A stretch of 64,000 bases of DNA, taken from contig VXAZ01007995.1 of NCBI GenBank assembly GCA_013399875.1, positions 2,955,486-3,019,485 of the forward strand, written 5' to 3'. A program made the position numbers and the translations under genes. Positions 36,800 to 49,973 of the stretch are shown piece by piece (positions within the stretch are counted from its first letter, which is position 1; the number at the start of each line of letters is the position of its first letter). Under the pieces are notes generated by a model that was given only the letters and a program-made list of their open reading frames with translations, was not told the origin of the DNA and searched no databases. This DNA comes from Gymnorhina tibicen (Eukaryota; Chordata; Aves; Passeriformes; Artamidae).

Positions 36800-37260
36800 A
36801 CATTTCTTGGAATTGCGAACTACCGTGCTATTCAGCATCCAGCTGGAGGTCGATATTCCCAAATACTCAGGAGTATAGGTCAGCAAATGCCTGTCTTTCA
36901 TCTGGAAAATCTGATTCCTAAGTCAACATGGGCAGGCAGGATTCATGACCATCTCTCTGCCACGTGTGGCTTTAGAATTCAGATGGCTATGAGGCATCTG
37001 CAGCTGAATGAGGGGGCTAATTAAAATATGACTGAACCATCACAGTTGAATGCAGAAGTTATTAATTACCCTGATTTTAGCCTATTTAGTAATATTCCCA
37101 GCAAGTTGTGTAATGAATCTACTGCGTAACTGGGGACACAAAGGGGTGTCATCTCATCCCGGCATTAACCAAGGCTTTATATTTTTGGAACTGACTATCT
37201 CCAGAACAATGACAAGATTCTTCAGCTCATTTAACAGAAAGCAACAGTAATCAACACCAT
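36800..37260. promoter_or_regulatory. Possible conserved non-coding enhancer block
   Basis: Repeat-free sequence with dense factor-like words: GCTAATTAAAATATG at 37016-37030, TTATTAATTACC at 37059-37070, E-boxes CATCTG and CAGCTG, and retained CpGs (GGTCGATATT, CTGCGTAAC, CATCCCGGC). It includes the short palindrome ATACTC-AG-GAGTAT (36863-36876). Six small open frames overlap here with no common frame, so coding is unlikely. The enhancer reading is inferred from texture. Confidence 0.33.
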
Positions 37261-37599
37261 TCTGGGAGAATCCAGAACTGTCCAGGATAGAACCATACAG
37301 CAGCTTGCAAATTTCTTATTGACTGCTATTGAAATTCAGAAATGTTCTGTTTCCGAAATTATGACTCAGGAAAGGTCATGCTTTAGCATCTGTCCTATTT
37401 CTGATCATCTCTTGGCACTGTCTAGACTTACACTCAGGCAGCATCTCCACGGAATTTGTTTTCCTTTCAGTCACGTGCAAAGGAACAACAGGAACTTGGG
37501 ACAGTATTATTGTTATTTCTGCATTCCTCTGCAACTCAATCTTCTTCCTATCTCCAAAGCTCGTTATAAAACAATGGATTTTCCAGTACATTAGGACTT
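37261..37599. other. Non-coding spacer between conserved-like blocks
   Basis: A 91-codon plus-strand frame (37319-37594) and its minus-strand counterpart have no domain. No repeat is recognised. Confidence 0.4.
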
Positions 37600-37775
37600 G
37601 CCACTAGCCCAAGGATTTTCACTGCTCCTGGCAGCCCGCTGCATTGGCAGAGTTCCCTCTGCATCCTCGACCTGCTGCTGATTGATCCCCGTAATCCAAT
37701 CCATTTTCAACAAGCCACTTCAGCGCCAATAAAAACAAGGGGCTTTGCTGATTTCTGGTTTCAGCTGCAGCTGTT
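37600..37775. promoter_or_regulatory. Best candidate conserved non-coding enhancer
   Basis: Within about 100 bp this has TGATTGAT (37679-37686, PBX/MEIS-like), GTAATCCAATCC (37691-37702, containing a TAATCC OTX/CRX-type site and CCAAT), a second GCCAATAAAAAC and a double E-box CAGCTGCAGCTG (37762-37773). CpGs are retained in CCCGCTG, CTCGACC, CCCCGTAAT and CAGCGCC. The sharp contrast with the plain AT-rich flanks is what one expects of a constrained element. No alignment or chromatin data were available. Confidence 0.38.
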
Positions 37776-40119
37776 GGAGACAGAAATCTAAAAGGAAATA
37801 TTTTAAGTCTATTTGTAAAAATCTACTGGTAAAAAAATAAAAGATCCATTGCTTTTATTCAGTTAAACTCAGAAGGAAAAGTTACAGCTTCTTTTTATGC
37901 ATTATATCTTCTCTCTTCTTTTATCTCTATATATCTTTCTTGGTGTGATCATGGTGATCCTTTCAGCAAATAGGTGAGGAAATGTTATGACTGAATTCCC
38001 CCAGGGCTTTGGTATATGTAAGACTCAACAGTTTGCATAACATGGATGCTGTGAACATTTCGTAGACTTTAAATCTTTGATTTAGAAGAGACTGTACTAA
38101 TCTGCCCTTTCCACAAAGCACCAGCCAAATAAAAACCCCACGTCACTCAAGATTTCTTGCACTATAATTATAATTTTTATCTTCATTGAGAGAAAAAAGC
38201 CAAAACATTGCAATCCTAGGACCCATACACCAAACTAGAGTCAACTCCCAATGCTTTCAGACACATTATTCCGGTTCTGCAATTACCCGCAAAACTGAAG
38301 TTCTGCATTTTATTTTTAGACTGAATTTGACAAGTTACAGCTTCCAGTCATGGGATTTAGCAAGGGGTTTTGATGGTGTGGTTGTTGTGGAGTAAAGCAG
38401 TTATCCCATGTAGTTAATAAATGAGGAAGTTTAGATAGTTTATAGATCAGATAATCTATTTTGGGAAAATAGATGTTGGCTCAGAGAAGAGCCAATCCTT
38501 TCTCTCCCCTTTGTATAGAACATTCTCTTGATTCAGACCAACATGGTTCTTCTCATATCTTTCCCATCCTTCTATACCTGCATTTCTGCTATTAATATTT
38601 GTGGCTTCACTGGTTTGTCTAAGGTTGCTGACACAAATAAGGACTGTGATGGGCTCTCCCAAAGCAGCAGTCATCCTTTCAAGACACCTTATTCCACAAC
38701 CACTTTTAGCACTGTAAGTCATAAACAGAAAACTATCGTAGGCTGATATTTCCTAAAAATAGTAGTGCAGAGAAGTCTGCAATGGATAATTGAAAACTAT
38801 GGAAAAATCTGTTCGAGCTATAAATTTTTCAGAGTTATTTGTGAATTACTTGGGTTCACTGCAGTAGTTAGTGGCCTTTGGGTAATGGTTTAGCTGTCCT
38901 TTTGTTTACAGCTGTTGTCTGCAATAGCTAATTTTACTAGGAAGGGCAAGAAGGCAGTAGAAATAGAAAGTATGGGCCAGAGAATTGTATTGGGAAAACT
39001 ATGAGAGCCAGCAAATCTTTTTCATTGAGCCTTATATGCTACATTTGGCACAGCATTGGTTTAATGAAATTTTATTGATTCCAAGGCAAGTTTCCAATGG
39101 AAATCTGCCCAGATTCCTGGGGGTCTCTGCTGAGGCTGGAGACCTTCGATGTGCTGATCCTTGGCTGTAGCCTTTCTGTTAATGGGTCTGTCCTACAGAC
39201 AGGGGATCAGCAAAGCCCCAAAGAAGCTGCTCCGTAAAATGAGACATCTCTCAGCTATTGCAGACAACTGCTGCTGCCATTTGCTCAGAAAATAAAGAGA
39301 TTGTAATTTCCCACTGTCCTTGAGGGACTAGGGAACTTCTGGTGTATTAAGAATTAAAAGGAGAACAGTTTCAATCCAATTTAGCCAAATATTTGGGAAG
39401 AGAAGGGAAAAAAATTAAATCCTTACAAGCTGAAAAGCCCTGTCCCTCAAGATCAGCATAGTTCAGAGAAACAATAACTCAAAGTATGAAAAAAATATTT
39501 GTTTGGGAAAAGGTAAAAATATGGAGACCTGGTTACCCAAAGACACAAAAAGGACCACCTTACGCAGTCCTCTTGCAAAGGAGAGGATGTTTACCAATTT
39601 GCAGTGAGCAGGAATGGAACTCTCTCCCAGATATATTAGAGCAGAAGAGAAGGATATAATATTGCCTACTCAAGTTCACAGCCAACAGGGTCTTTTAAAA
39701 CATTGGGAAGCTTTCAAAAGAACACCTGTATCAGTAAAATAGTTAGTTTACAGTCTTGAATTACACACAGTAGATGCCAGCTGTACCCATTCATGAACAG
39801 AAATTTATAGTAGAGATCTCAGGTTGCCCAGAGAAATTCATCACAAACAGCCACGTACTCTCAAAGCCGGCAACTGCTAAGCAAGTTCTGTTGTCTTTGA
39901 AAACCAAAGAACTCTCAAGGGCCCAGCCTGAGGGGCTGGGGGGTTGTTTTCCATTTGCATCGTTGGGATCCACCCAAGACGTAGTTCCTTCTGACCATAA
40001 AATGAATGTTTCTTGGGGGGGAAGGAATTCACCAGGTCACCCTGACCTAAACTACACAAGATTTCCTGTCTTATATCAAGAATTGATTTCTCTAACCCCC
40101 TTCTGAAGCAAGATTAGTG
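37776..40119. other. Non-coding DNA, no gene recognised
   Basis: Only short chance frames are present, up to 110 codons at 39774-40106. AT-rich patches lie near 37790-37960 and 38750-38960. No named repeat is seen. Confidence 0.5.
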
Positions 40120-40290
40120 TAATCAGAATGGGAAGAGCAGTGCATAACTGGAATAATGGCAATAACCTTCAATTTAATTAAGCATCCTCTCTTTTAAAGA
40201 GTTTCCGGATAGGGGACAAGCCTTTGAACAGACATGGCAGCACTGAAGTCTATGGTTATGCAATATTGTAGCACTCCTATTAATTTTCAT
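40120..40290. promoter_or_regulatory. Possible conserved non-coding block
   Basis: ATAATGGCAATAACC, CAATTTAATTAAGC, CTCTTTTAAAGAG, TTTCCGGATAGG and GGTTATGCAATATTG (a C/EBP-like word) are clustered in repeat-free sequence. The evidence is motif clustering only, so confidence is low. Confidence 0.22.
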
Positions 40291-43200
40291 TTCTCTAGTG
40301 ATATCTTTTCCATGTTGGGCTCAGAGGGGCTTCTTTCTGCAGAACTCATGAAGTTTAAAAGAAAGATATGAGTTCAATTTCTTGGAGGATTGCTGTTCTC
40401 CTAAACTGAATTTTTCTCCTTGTGAAGCATTTAATCCAATGTTATGGCAGTTACGGGAGAATTTGCTACCGTGGAGAAAGTCATCACAGCAAGTAGTCAT
40501 CACTTAACATGTAATTCTCAGTTCAGATGCATTTTATCATTAGCTGAGACACAAATTAAGGATTACCCTTGCCCCTCCCCCCTCACCCCCCAGTGTGTAG
40601 ACAGAAGTGTTTTCATGGGATTTTTCACCCAAGCAGAGCATGCTTTCCTGCTAAGGGATATTCAAATATCCCTTGCTCTGTTTCCAAGCCTCACAGGAAA
40701 AAAAGAAACACAACAAAACAACCAATCACAACCATTACCACACAGTACAGATCCAGTTCTAAGCTAAAAAAACCCACCTATTACAGTAAACAGCCACAAA
40801 GAAGCAGATCTCCCAAAGATTTTGCTTCCTACATTTACTAGAGCCCATAGGAGCCCTCTATCAGAAAGGAGAGATCCACGGGGTTGAGTAAAATCCAATA
40901 AGGAAACATGTAAGTCTTCACAGCACTGGCACCCGAGAGCTGGGATGGGAAATCAGCTGAAACGGGGTGTTCTTGGACAGCCCTGTGTCACACAGCTCCC
41001 AGGGCAGGGTGACAGCCCCAGAGCACCGGCCACACCTACTCTGAACTCACATTTCCTTCATTCTCTGATGGGGTCAACTCCCCTCACCTCTGTGACCTCG
41101 TAATCTTGTTTCTACCTTGTCTGTGCTTCTTTAAACTCAATATTTAAAAAGCTCTTTAAACAGCTGCCCATTCCACAGCAGGGGAAGGGAAGTTAAGCAA
41201 AGCAGCAGCGAAACAGCCACATGGGCATATCCACTTCATCCTGCCAGATTTTAAGAGGCAGCACTGGCTTGCAGAGCTTGAGAGAAAGGGCAGCATTCCC
41301 ATGGCTGATTCAGCAGAGCTAGAGGTTGGATGGGTGAGGAAGCAGGAAGAGAGAAATTTCAGACAAAACACTGGGTGCAAGGCTCTTCTCTGCCCGCACA
41401 CTGGATTCTGCCGTTTTGTCACAGAGATGGATCCACACCTCCAGAAGGAAAAAACAGACCTGAAGAACTCCAGTTCACTTCAGATCAGTAAGGGAAATAG
41501 ATGACTATTAAACACTTTCTGTTATACCACTACTGTGGCACAGCCAGCTCCCAGCTAATGTGGATTCTGAGAAAGCCAACTTTGATGGAAACTACCTGAA
41601 AGTCCCTAAATGTTTCAGACTATTGCCTCGTGCAAACTCCAGGCCATAGTGAAGCTTGGCTTAAAGTGGGGCTTATGCAGAGGCGAAGAAGTGAATGAAA
41701 TTAACTTGCGAGAGTTCCACCACTTAGGTTGGAGATTCCCATTAATCATATCAGTCTGTACCAAAAACTAACAGGTTGCCTTTAGAGACTGTCCTCATTG
41801 GCGTGATAGATGAGAATAATTAATAAAGGCAGGTGGCTTAGGCATAGACCCAAGGCCCCTACTGTTAGAGCACCACTGTCTTCAAGAGAGTTACTTTAAC
41901 CCTTGAGATGGAGAGAGATGGTTTCTATTGCTTTCCAATGAAAATTATGTTAGAAAAGAATTCCATCACTGTTCTGCTGTTACAAACCATGAAATTTTGT
42001 GCTCAGTATTTGGTCAAGATGTGCTATAGGAAGAGCTCACAAACACTGGTGTAGAATGTCACTGCAGTTCTGAGCCCTACAGTAATGTTTCCAAAGAGGG
42101 GACTGACCATACTGGCCCACCAGCACCAGCTGCTTTATGGCAGAAAGTCCAGTAGATCCCCCATTCATAGTTCAGTGAAACCTACGATTTCCATGTCCTC
42201 TGTGCTCTGGCAATCCCACTTATTGTCCTCCTGAAACCCACATCTTCACCTCTACCTTTATTACTTTTTGTGTTTTCTTCTTCCATACTAATTTCTTCCT
42301 CATCTTATGTTGTTTCCTGTAGGTAATGAGCAATGCACAATCCCTCAAACCAGATCCCACTGTGATGGAAAGTCAGCATCATGCTTAGCTTCTCAATGGA
42401 TTAATTGGTCTGATCCAATCACATCACTTGTTAGAATACCAGTGCCATACTCAGTATGTCTATTTTGTGTTGCTTTGTATGGTGTGGGTATATCTAATGA
42501 GGCCAAAATATTTGGCCTCCTAAATCTGTGGCCAGGATGGAAGTGGATTTCAGTCATCTGCCGCCTCAGAGAAGTTAACATCTTTCACAGCCTCAAATTT
42601 CAGTTGAAAAGCAAGAATGGAAGCCGCTTAAGAGAAATTGCTTGAAAAGTAGCAATCAGGGAGAAGGAATGGGGCACAAGAGAAGAGAGCAGGGTACAGG
42701 ATGGAGTAGGTTTAGGTATTACTGCCCATGTTGAAAATGACAACATAATGCATGTCACATAATTCAGAAATGGGGCCATTTCTTGAAAATCAGAAGCTAA
42801 AATATGCAGCCCTACAGTGCAAAAATCAATCTTCCACCTTTCCTTGGAAAATAAACCCAACCCATGTGCTATGATTTATGGCAGAGGAAGAGAATCTTAG
42901 ATTTTCTTTGAATTCATGCAGTACTCCTTCCACATGTCCGATGTACTGCCTGCAGCTATGCTTCTCATGGAAGGTGTGTGTGTGTTAGCACTGTCCCTAA
43001 CAGACTTAGAGAGACTGATGAGTTTTTCTTATGTTATCAGCTTTTTAATTTTTTTTAATTGCTATTTCTTGTTTTTCTCTTTTAATCCATTTATTGCATT
43101 TGCTCTTTCCATCTGCGTGCAGTTTAATTTGCTCTGACTTAAGATGCTTGGACACTTTTTGATAATAAATATGTCTAGTGAAATACCCAGGAAGAGTGAC

Positions 43201-46200
43201 TTAGCTTTGTGGCAGGAGCTGTGAATTTTCTGAGTTTGACCCCAAGGGCAAGAATAAAGTCCTTAATTGTAGTCAATTGCATCCTTGATCTTTCTACTGT
43301 GCTGGCCCACAAAAGGGCAAATGATGACAACCCTGATGATTTTTGTACTGTAAATAAGCCCATATTTGTGGACATTCATAAAGTGTTCATTCATTCCCAT
43401 TTTGTCAAGATAGAATCACACAGACCAGCAGGATTTGTGATATAGGTGCAGGAATGGCCTTTCAGTAGCACTAATAAGAGTAACATTTTGCAAATCCTCT
43501 CTGTGAATCTGAAAGCAGACATGCTGGTCACTCCTGATCTGGAATGGGTTTGACCTGTTGACCTCAGGGTGAAAGGCTCTGTACTGCATTACCATTCCCA
43601 AGGGCTCTCTGACTCTCTCTGAGGTCGCTTTTTTTATTATTTTGTAGTTAACCTTAAGACAGCATCACCAACAATGGATAACATCTGCAAAACACTGGTA
43701 TCTGAAGATTTTTTGCTTTGCAACTAATCACTGGCACTCAATGAATCTGAAGGTTAAAAAGAAATTGCATGTCCAAATACTCACTGCAGAAATAGCAAAA
43801 TCAGAATGGAGGGGAAAAATCCCCTTAATAGCTCCTTCCTGCCACTGGTGTATTTTTTCAATTATTCATATGGTCTTGACATTTCATTTAAAGTAATGGA
43901 AGATGTAATGATATGGGGGGAATCATCCAAATTTGTTCCTTTTAGCAAGAGAGAACCCATCAATCAACTGCCCTCAAAAAATAGATGGACATAAGAAAGC
44001 TTTCATTTCTTCTGGGTTCTGTCTTTTACCACTCACTCAGCTGTTCAGGTGCTTCACTAATCCATGCTGATGCCACTCCCTGTAGAATCCTCATGTATAA
44101 AATACTGCCCAACCTTGCAGAAGTCTTAACCAAACACTAAAAACAATTGTGAAGTGCAACAGAACTATTCTTTACATCTGAACCACCTTCTGTCACTAGC
44201 AAGAACTATTCAAATACCCTCCTGCATTCTGCCAGGAGGATGTGACCTCACTGGGGAGTTAGCCAGAGCAGGAATCCAAAAAGACCCACTTTCAGTGACA
44301 CCAGGAGGACCATCCAGGACTTACATGGATCTCCACCCACAGCAGACCTGATCCCTGGAAGCCATATTTTTCCCTTGATAACAATGAGCCTTTATGAATT
44401 CTGATTATTTGGGAAGCTCTGCTTATGTACCTCTGTATACAAATGTCAAATCAGCACTTAATAAGCATGAAGTGATTTCGCATTGAACTGTCCGTCTCAT
44501 TAGCATCAACATGTCCAAGAAAGGAAACTCATTTGTTTATTCCCAGCAGTGCTTTGGGATATAGCCTTCACAAGCAGTGGGAATTAGACATGAGGAAGCA
44601 GCAAGATATTTTCCCAATTACATAGTCACCCATCAATCATAGTTCTCTTTGAAACCTGGCTACTGGCCACTGGTCCCCGCTGGGAAAATGCTAGAAATGC
44701 AAGAAAAAAGGGACATTTTTCCTTTAGTGCCAAATTTCAATGTAGAGTTAACTTGAAGCTGTAAGTAGCACAGCCCAGCTCCTCTCTGGCAGATCTCTGA
44801 GAGGAGATCCATTGTGGAATTTCACAGCTGGATCTCAGCATCTCAGTCTGCTCCATGGTTTGATATTTTGGACACGTTTCACCATTGTTTCCCCAAATTT
44901 TCATCTCCAACTTTATTAAAAGAATAAATTTAAAAGAAATTCCATGCATTGGAGAGTGTGTTCTGGTAAATTTCTTTTTCCCATTACAACAGGATGCCAA
45001 GCAGGAGAGACTGAGGCTGGACACATTACTATAGATATGGTATAGAAGAATAGAACACATTTAGAGAAAACTCCAGCTGATTGAGCCAGCTGGCATTTTC
45101 AGGTCCATACTTCTAGGACTTCATAAAACAGTCTGGTTCTTTTGGAGAAGAAGCTGATTCTGGGGTGGTCATGTTTTTGTGGTAGGAAAGGCAGAAGCAA
45201 ATATCACTACCTCTTGGGTGAATGAAACTGCTCCAAGGGACACAAAGCCAAGAGTACTGCAGGGAGACTCGGTGTATGCCCGAGCTCTGATCTGCCTTCT
45301 GTCACTGAGGAACCAGGAGGAGACCAGGCCACAAGTCATATGGGAAAATATGACCCCAGGAAGCAATAAAACCGAAATAGTCAAGACAGAAGAATGTTTC
45401 TGTGGAAATTAGGAATACACAATGTGAGGATGACAACTTCTAAAATGGCCCCAAACCAACATTTTAGAGTAGCCAGATGTTGAGTCTGCAGGCGGAGAAT
45501 CTCTCTAGGGTAAGTCTAGCTCATAGGCAGAGAGATTTTCCTCTAAATTCCTTGCTTTGCTTTTCCATTTTGAAGGTTTATTCTGTCTGACAATCCTTCT
45601 ATTTGCACTTACTTGTCACTTAGACACAATGACTTTGGAGCAGGTGAATTTCCACACTCCATATTTATCATTCAGACATCCACATGGTGCTGGGCTCAGT
45701 GGTGAATCTGGCAAGGGGAAGCATTTTGAAGGAAGATTGAAAGCCAGCCTTGAAAAACCCTCTCTCATATGACAGATATTGATCATTCATGATGCAAACA
45801 ATTTTCCACTAATGGCAAACACAAGGAATTCTCTGTATTCCTTCCCGTATCATCATCATGTAGACATAAGGAACTCTGAAAATCAATTCCTAGGCTTTTT
45901 GGAAAAAGGAGAAAGGAAAAAAAAAAAAAGGATATAAAGAAATTGGCATTGAAGTTGACTGTGCTCTCTTCAAAGTCCTGGACCAGCTCTGACCATCTCC
46001 TGAAAAATCTGCACTCTCTCAGTGGAATGGAATTTCCCAATGTGCCATGGTCATTTTGGCACCCACTTCTCTGCAGCAGCTATAAATCTCCTGCAGGTCA
46101 CAGGACTCTGTAAAAAGAGAAAAAGTTACCCAAGTGCTCTTGGACTGGTCCTGGAGATCAGAAGAGGGACAGAAATGTGTGCCTTATCCAAAGAAAACTC

Positions 46201-47000
46201 TGCCTGACTTTAGACTGCTAATAGCTCAGTGAGAAAGTCTGTTTTACTGTGTGCATCCTTCAGAGGTTTCTGGGATGTAACCTGTTAGACCCTCACCTAG
46301 AACACATTTCCTCAGCTTTTGAAGGCTTGCTTGTCTGCAGGGTATCTGCCAAGCAAAAGAAATTAACATTAGGGAGCAAAGAAACCCAGTGGCAGCTGTG
46401 CATCAGGTCCCAATTAAGACATCAAACTAAACCCTTCATCCCTAGTTCTCAAACATCCTTGTATATAATATTTCTCATGAGGCTGGAATTCTTCTGCAAG
46501 GCTTTTGCTGACTTTAATGTATAGCATCAGTGTTCAGTAAGCTCTCAGGGCATTCATGTTGCTGTGTGAGACAGCAGGGTATGTTTTTTCACCCCCACAC
46601 CTCCAAATAAAAGATAAGGGCATGCCCTGTGTTATTACATGACTTGGACCAAAGGAGCAGGTCCCAGCTGTTCAGCATGATGCTGCATTTGAATTTGCCA
46701 TGGAGTCATGCTGGTTCTGAGCATTCTAATGTCCTAAATCCTAAATCTAGCCCCTACTTTTCTAGTAGTCATTTAGTCCATTGCACATGCAATGAAAAGG
46801 GAGTTCAACTGCCAGGATTGCTCTCCCCTAAGAAGGGGTGGAGAGAGTGGTTCATTGTATGTGGGGATGAAAAGTCTGTGAGGTAGAAGTCCACTTGCTG
46901 TGGCTTTGAGTGACAACAACCTGATTATGTTTAAGACACTTCCTGTACAATTCCTTTGTGAACCAGTGCAACCTTTGGACCAAACAACCACTTTCAGTTC
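40291..47000. other. Non-coding DNA, no gene recognised
   Basis: About 6.7 kb with only short frames (the longest about 112 codons, 42307-42645). Positions 40970-41040 are GC-richer. Positions 43020-43150 are T-rich, with a TTTTAATTTTTTTTAATTGC run. An A13 run lies at 45917-45929. A faint MIR- or L2-like trace near 44590-44670 was not strong enough to annotate separately. Confidence 0.5.
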
Positions 47001-49952
47001 AAAGACAAAGTTTATAGGTCAAGACCTCTCCATCATGGCATCTGATTTCTGCTCAGGTCCCAAGGAATATTTTTCCCTGATGTCGCTGAAAGTCCCATCT
47101 GTACATCCGCTGCATTATTGCAGAAAATCTTGTATTCCTACCATTTTTCTGCAGTTTCTTGGAAACACAGTCATAGAATCACTGCAGAGTCTCACCATGA
47201 GTGCAAAGTGCCTGTCTTACTAGCAGAGTGAAATCATACATTGCTCCCTGCTGAGAGGACCTAAGTCCCCCAGCTGTCCTCACTCAAAATTAACTGAACA
47301 GTCCTGCAGATCACTTAAAATTCCCCTCGCTGTACTTACGAGACAGCCCTGCTGTGAACGGGAGCAGCATGCCCAGAGTCATCTCCCACTGCTCCACAAC
47401 ACAGAACAGATTTGGTTTGAAAATAACAGCAGTAGGAACATCGATGCTGCCAAATAGCTGAGCTCCCTGGTTTATTGTCAGATCCTGATTCTTCAGTTGT
47501 CTGCGGTGCTTTCCCTTGGGATCCCTTTGGGACTGGACTAGCTAATTCCTTCAGAAAAATCTCAGTGCATCTATAGAAGCAGCTTGTTGCAGCAACCCCT
47601 GCCATTAAGAAAGCAGGAGCATGCTGTCTAGGTGCCTGAACACTTGCTCATTCCAAGCCCCAAGATGAAACACATCCTTAATGAAAAAACATGGTGACTG
47701 TTACCGGGTACCATGCAATCTGTAGCTTTTTTTTTCATGCAAAAATACCTGAAATAAGCAAATAGATAAATTATTGTATCTCAGAGTTATAGAGATGTTA
47801 CGTGTGGCTCAGAAGGGACCAAGAAATCATTGTGAAGCACTGGACGAGGCCCACTGTCTTTGGAGAAGGATAGATTTGAGCTTAGTGGATGCAAACCACT
47901 TTTCCCTCTGCAGTGCCAGGAGTCACTCCTTGGACTGAAAGCCTTCAGAAGCAGAGATGTAACTGAAGAAAAGCCTAGTAGGACCATGATTCCACAGTCT
48001 TGGTGCCCACTGCTAGTTTTCCTATAAACAATACTTCTGATGGAGAACAGATACAAGTTCACCATTGCATGGGCACACAGTAGGATGTTTAACCTGGCAG
48101 TATGCCAGCTTCTAGAAAACAGACAAAGCCTGAATTTGAATAGTGTTAGATAGGGTCTAACATGATTTGTCTGCTCCATTTTGTCATAGCATCTGCTTGG
48201 GCAAAATCCCTTCTCTGGATTTATTTGAATTAACGGAGAGAACCTGAATTTTTTCAGTGCTCTACGTGACAAGAAAAGCCGAGGATTTTATTCTGAGACA
48301 CAGCTGAAAGAACTTCCTTTTAAAACCTGGAATTTAGTGAAAGTGCTTGAGCCACATAAGTCTATGTTTCTGCATGTGTTCTAGGACCAATAAGCCAAAT
48401 AGCAAACACAATGTGCATAATTCCCCTGCCGTTACTGAAAATGCATTGAAAATCTTTCCCGGGGAAAGTTACCAATCCAAAGCAGGGGATGACAGGACGA
48501 AATGGCTTTTTCAGAACTAGACTAAGGTTGTGAATGACAAAAATTGTATGAAAACCTGCGCAGTGTTGTAGCCAAAAATCAAGAAGAAACACCCACCAGG
48601 ATTTGGGGTAGATTGATGTTGAGAGGAGGTCTTAGCACTCCTGGTTGCTGGCTGCAAATTGAAGTGTTGACAGTTGGAATTAACTTTTAAGCACAAGCAT
48701 GATAGCAAAATGTGATCTCTGGACATAATTGCTCTCCATAACACAAGCATGTATTTCTAGGAGCAGCAGAACTAGTGAAACCTGGTTTCCTACAGATGAA
48801 CATCTAAGGCTAAATTTCTTTGCTGTCTAACAAGAGTAAGTTTGTGCTGTAAATTGTCTGATGTTATGCAGCCCCTGATTTCCATGACATTTCTAGCAGC
48901 TTGATGTTTTTGGAAAGAGCACTCCACTGTTATACTTGTGGTTAAAATAAATCAGATTTTAACACTGTTGGGGCAGGCGGGGAGCAGGAGGGGATGACAG
49001 AGAAAAACAGACATATGGAGCATGTAATGGCATATTACTCACTTCCTTAGGAAACCAATCTGAAAAGATAAAGATGGCAGAGCCCTACCACATTCTGCTG
49101 GAGTGGAGTTTTAATTGGTGGGATGAATGTCAAGAAAATCCCCTTACTAAAGAATTGCAAGAGAAAGCGCTTATTGCTCTGAGTCATCTCTACATAGCCC
49201 CTTAAACTACACAACAGCTAACACCTTTGTTGGAGGCAGAATAAGGAAAAGATGAATTACCTCTTAAAATGCAAGTCAGATGATGGGGATAAAGTTTTAG
49301 AGTGGATAATTCCCCTTTTCAACATGGGATTCAGGCAAAATTAGTGGTTCTGAGTATGATGTAAGGTTTGCCCATCAAGTTACTTCCTGGGGTTAAACAT
49401 ATTACAGAATTGGAACAGTTAAGGAAAGGCCCCTGCATATACTTTCATAATCTGATTTATATTCTCTTTTATCTCAGCCTCCACCTCTTCAAGTCATCTT
49501 TTGACAAACCTACTGAGAAGACAAGAAAGGAAGACAGGAATTGGAACATTCCTGAAATCGTCACCGCAAGACACACATTAGTAATTTACCTGGCAATGCT
49601 TTCCTAGGGAGCTCTTTGGTTTGAAGAGAAGAAAACAAAACAAAATCCACCTCAAACAGCAGGGGTTTTTTTTTAAAGTTAACAGTAAGATATATATCAG
49701 AGGCTTGTAAACTGGCTCAGTGAAATTAGGTGGTGACTTACAGTCCAAACTGAATTTGCATACATTTTTCAAGGATTAAATTTCCCCAACTCAAGTGAAA
49801 AAAAACCCCATCAGGAGCAAGAAATGATTCCTAGCATTGCAGAATACTTCTAAATGTCATGTGAGCAGTATTAAGTGGTCAAGCACAACAACGGCTCCAT
49901 AATCATATTGATAATATTTATTTCTTTACTTTCACATTTCATGGTATCTGTC

Positions 49953-49973
49953 TGTGAATGCTGGACATTCACA
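49953..49973. other. Perfect 8-bp hairpin with 5-nt loop
   Basis: TGTGAATG (49953-49960) and CATTCACA (49966-49973) are exact reverse complements around CTGGA. No flanking context gives a function. Confidence 0.8.

Noticed and set aside
44590..44670. ATGAGGAAGCAG and TACATAGTCA words resembling MIR/L2
   Set aside because: The order is plausible but too diverged to separate from chance.
47165..47200. CATAGAATCACTGCAGAG resembling a CR1 tail
   Set aside because: No GTTGGAAAAGACC segment follows.
47810..47840. CTCAGAAGGGACCAAGAAATCATTG resembling a CR1 3' end
   Set aside because: The tail repeat and the TCCAAC segment are missing.
47787..48272. 161-codon minus-strand open frame
   Set aside because: No domain and no flanking gene signals. 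Consistent with chance in 64 kb.
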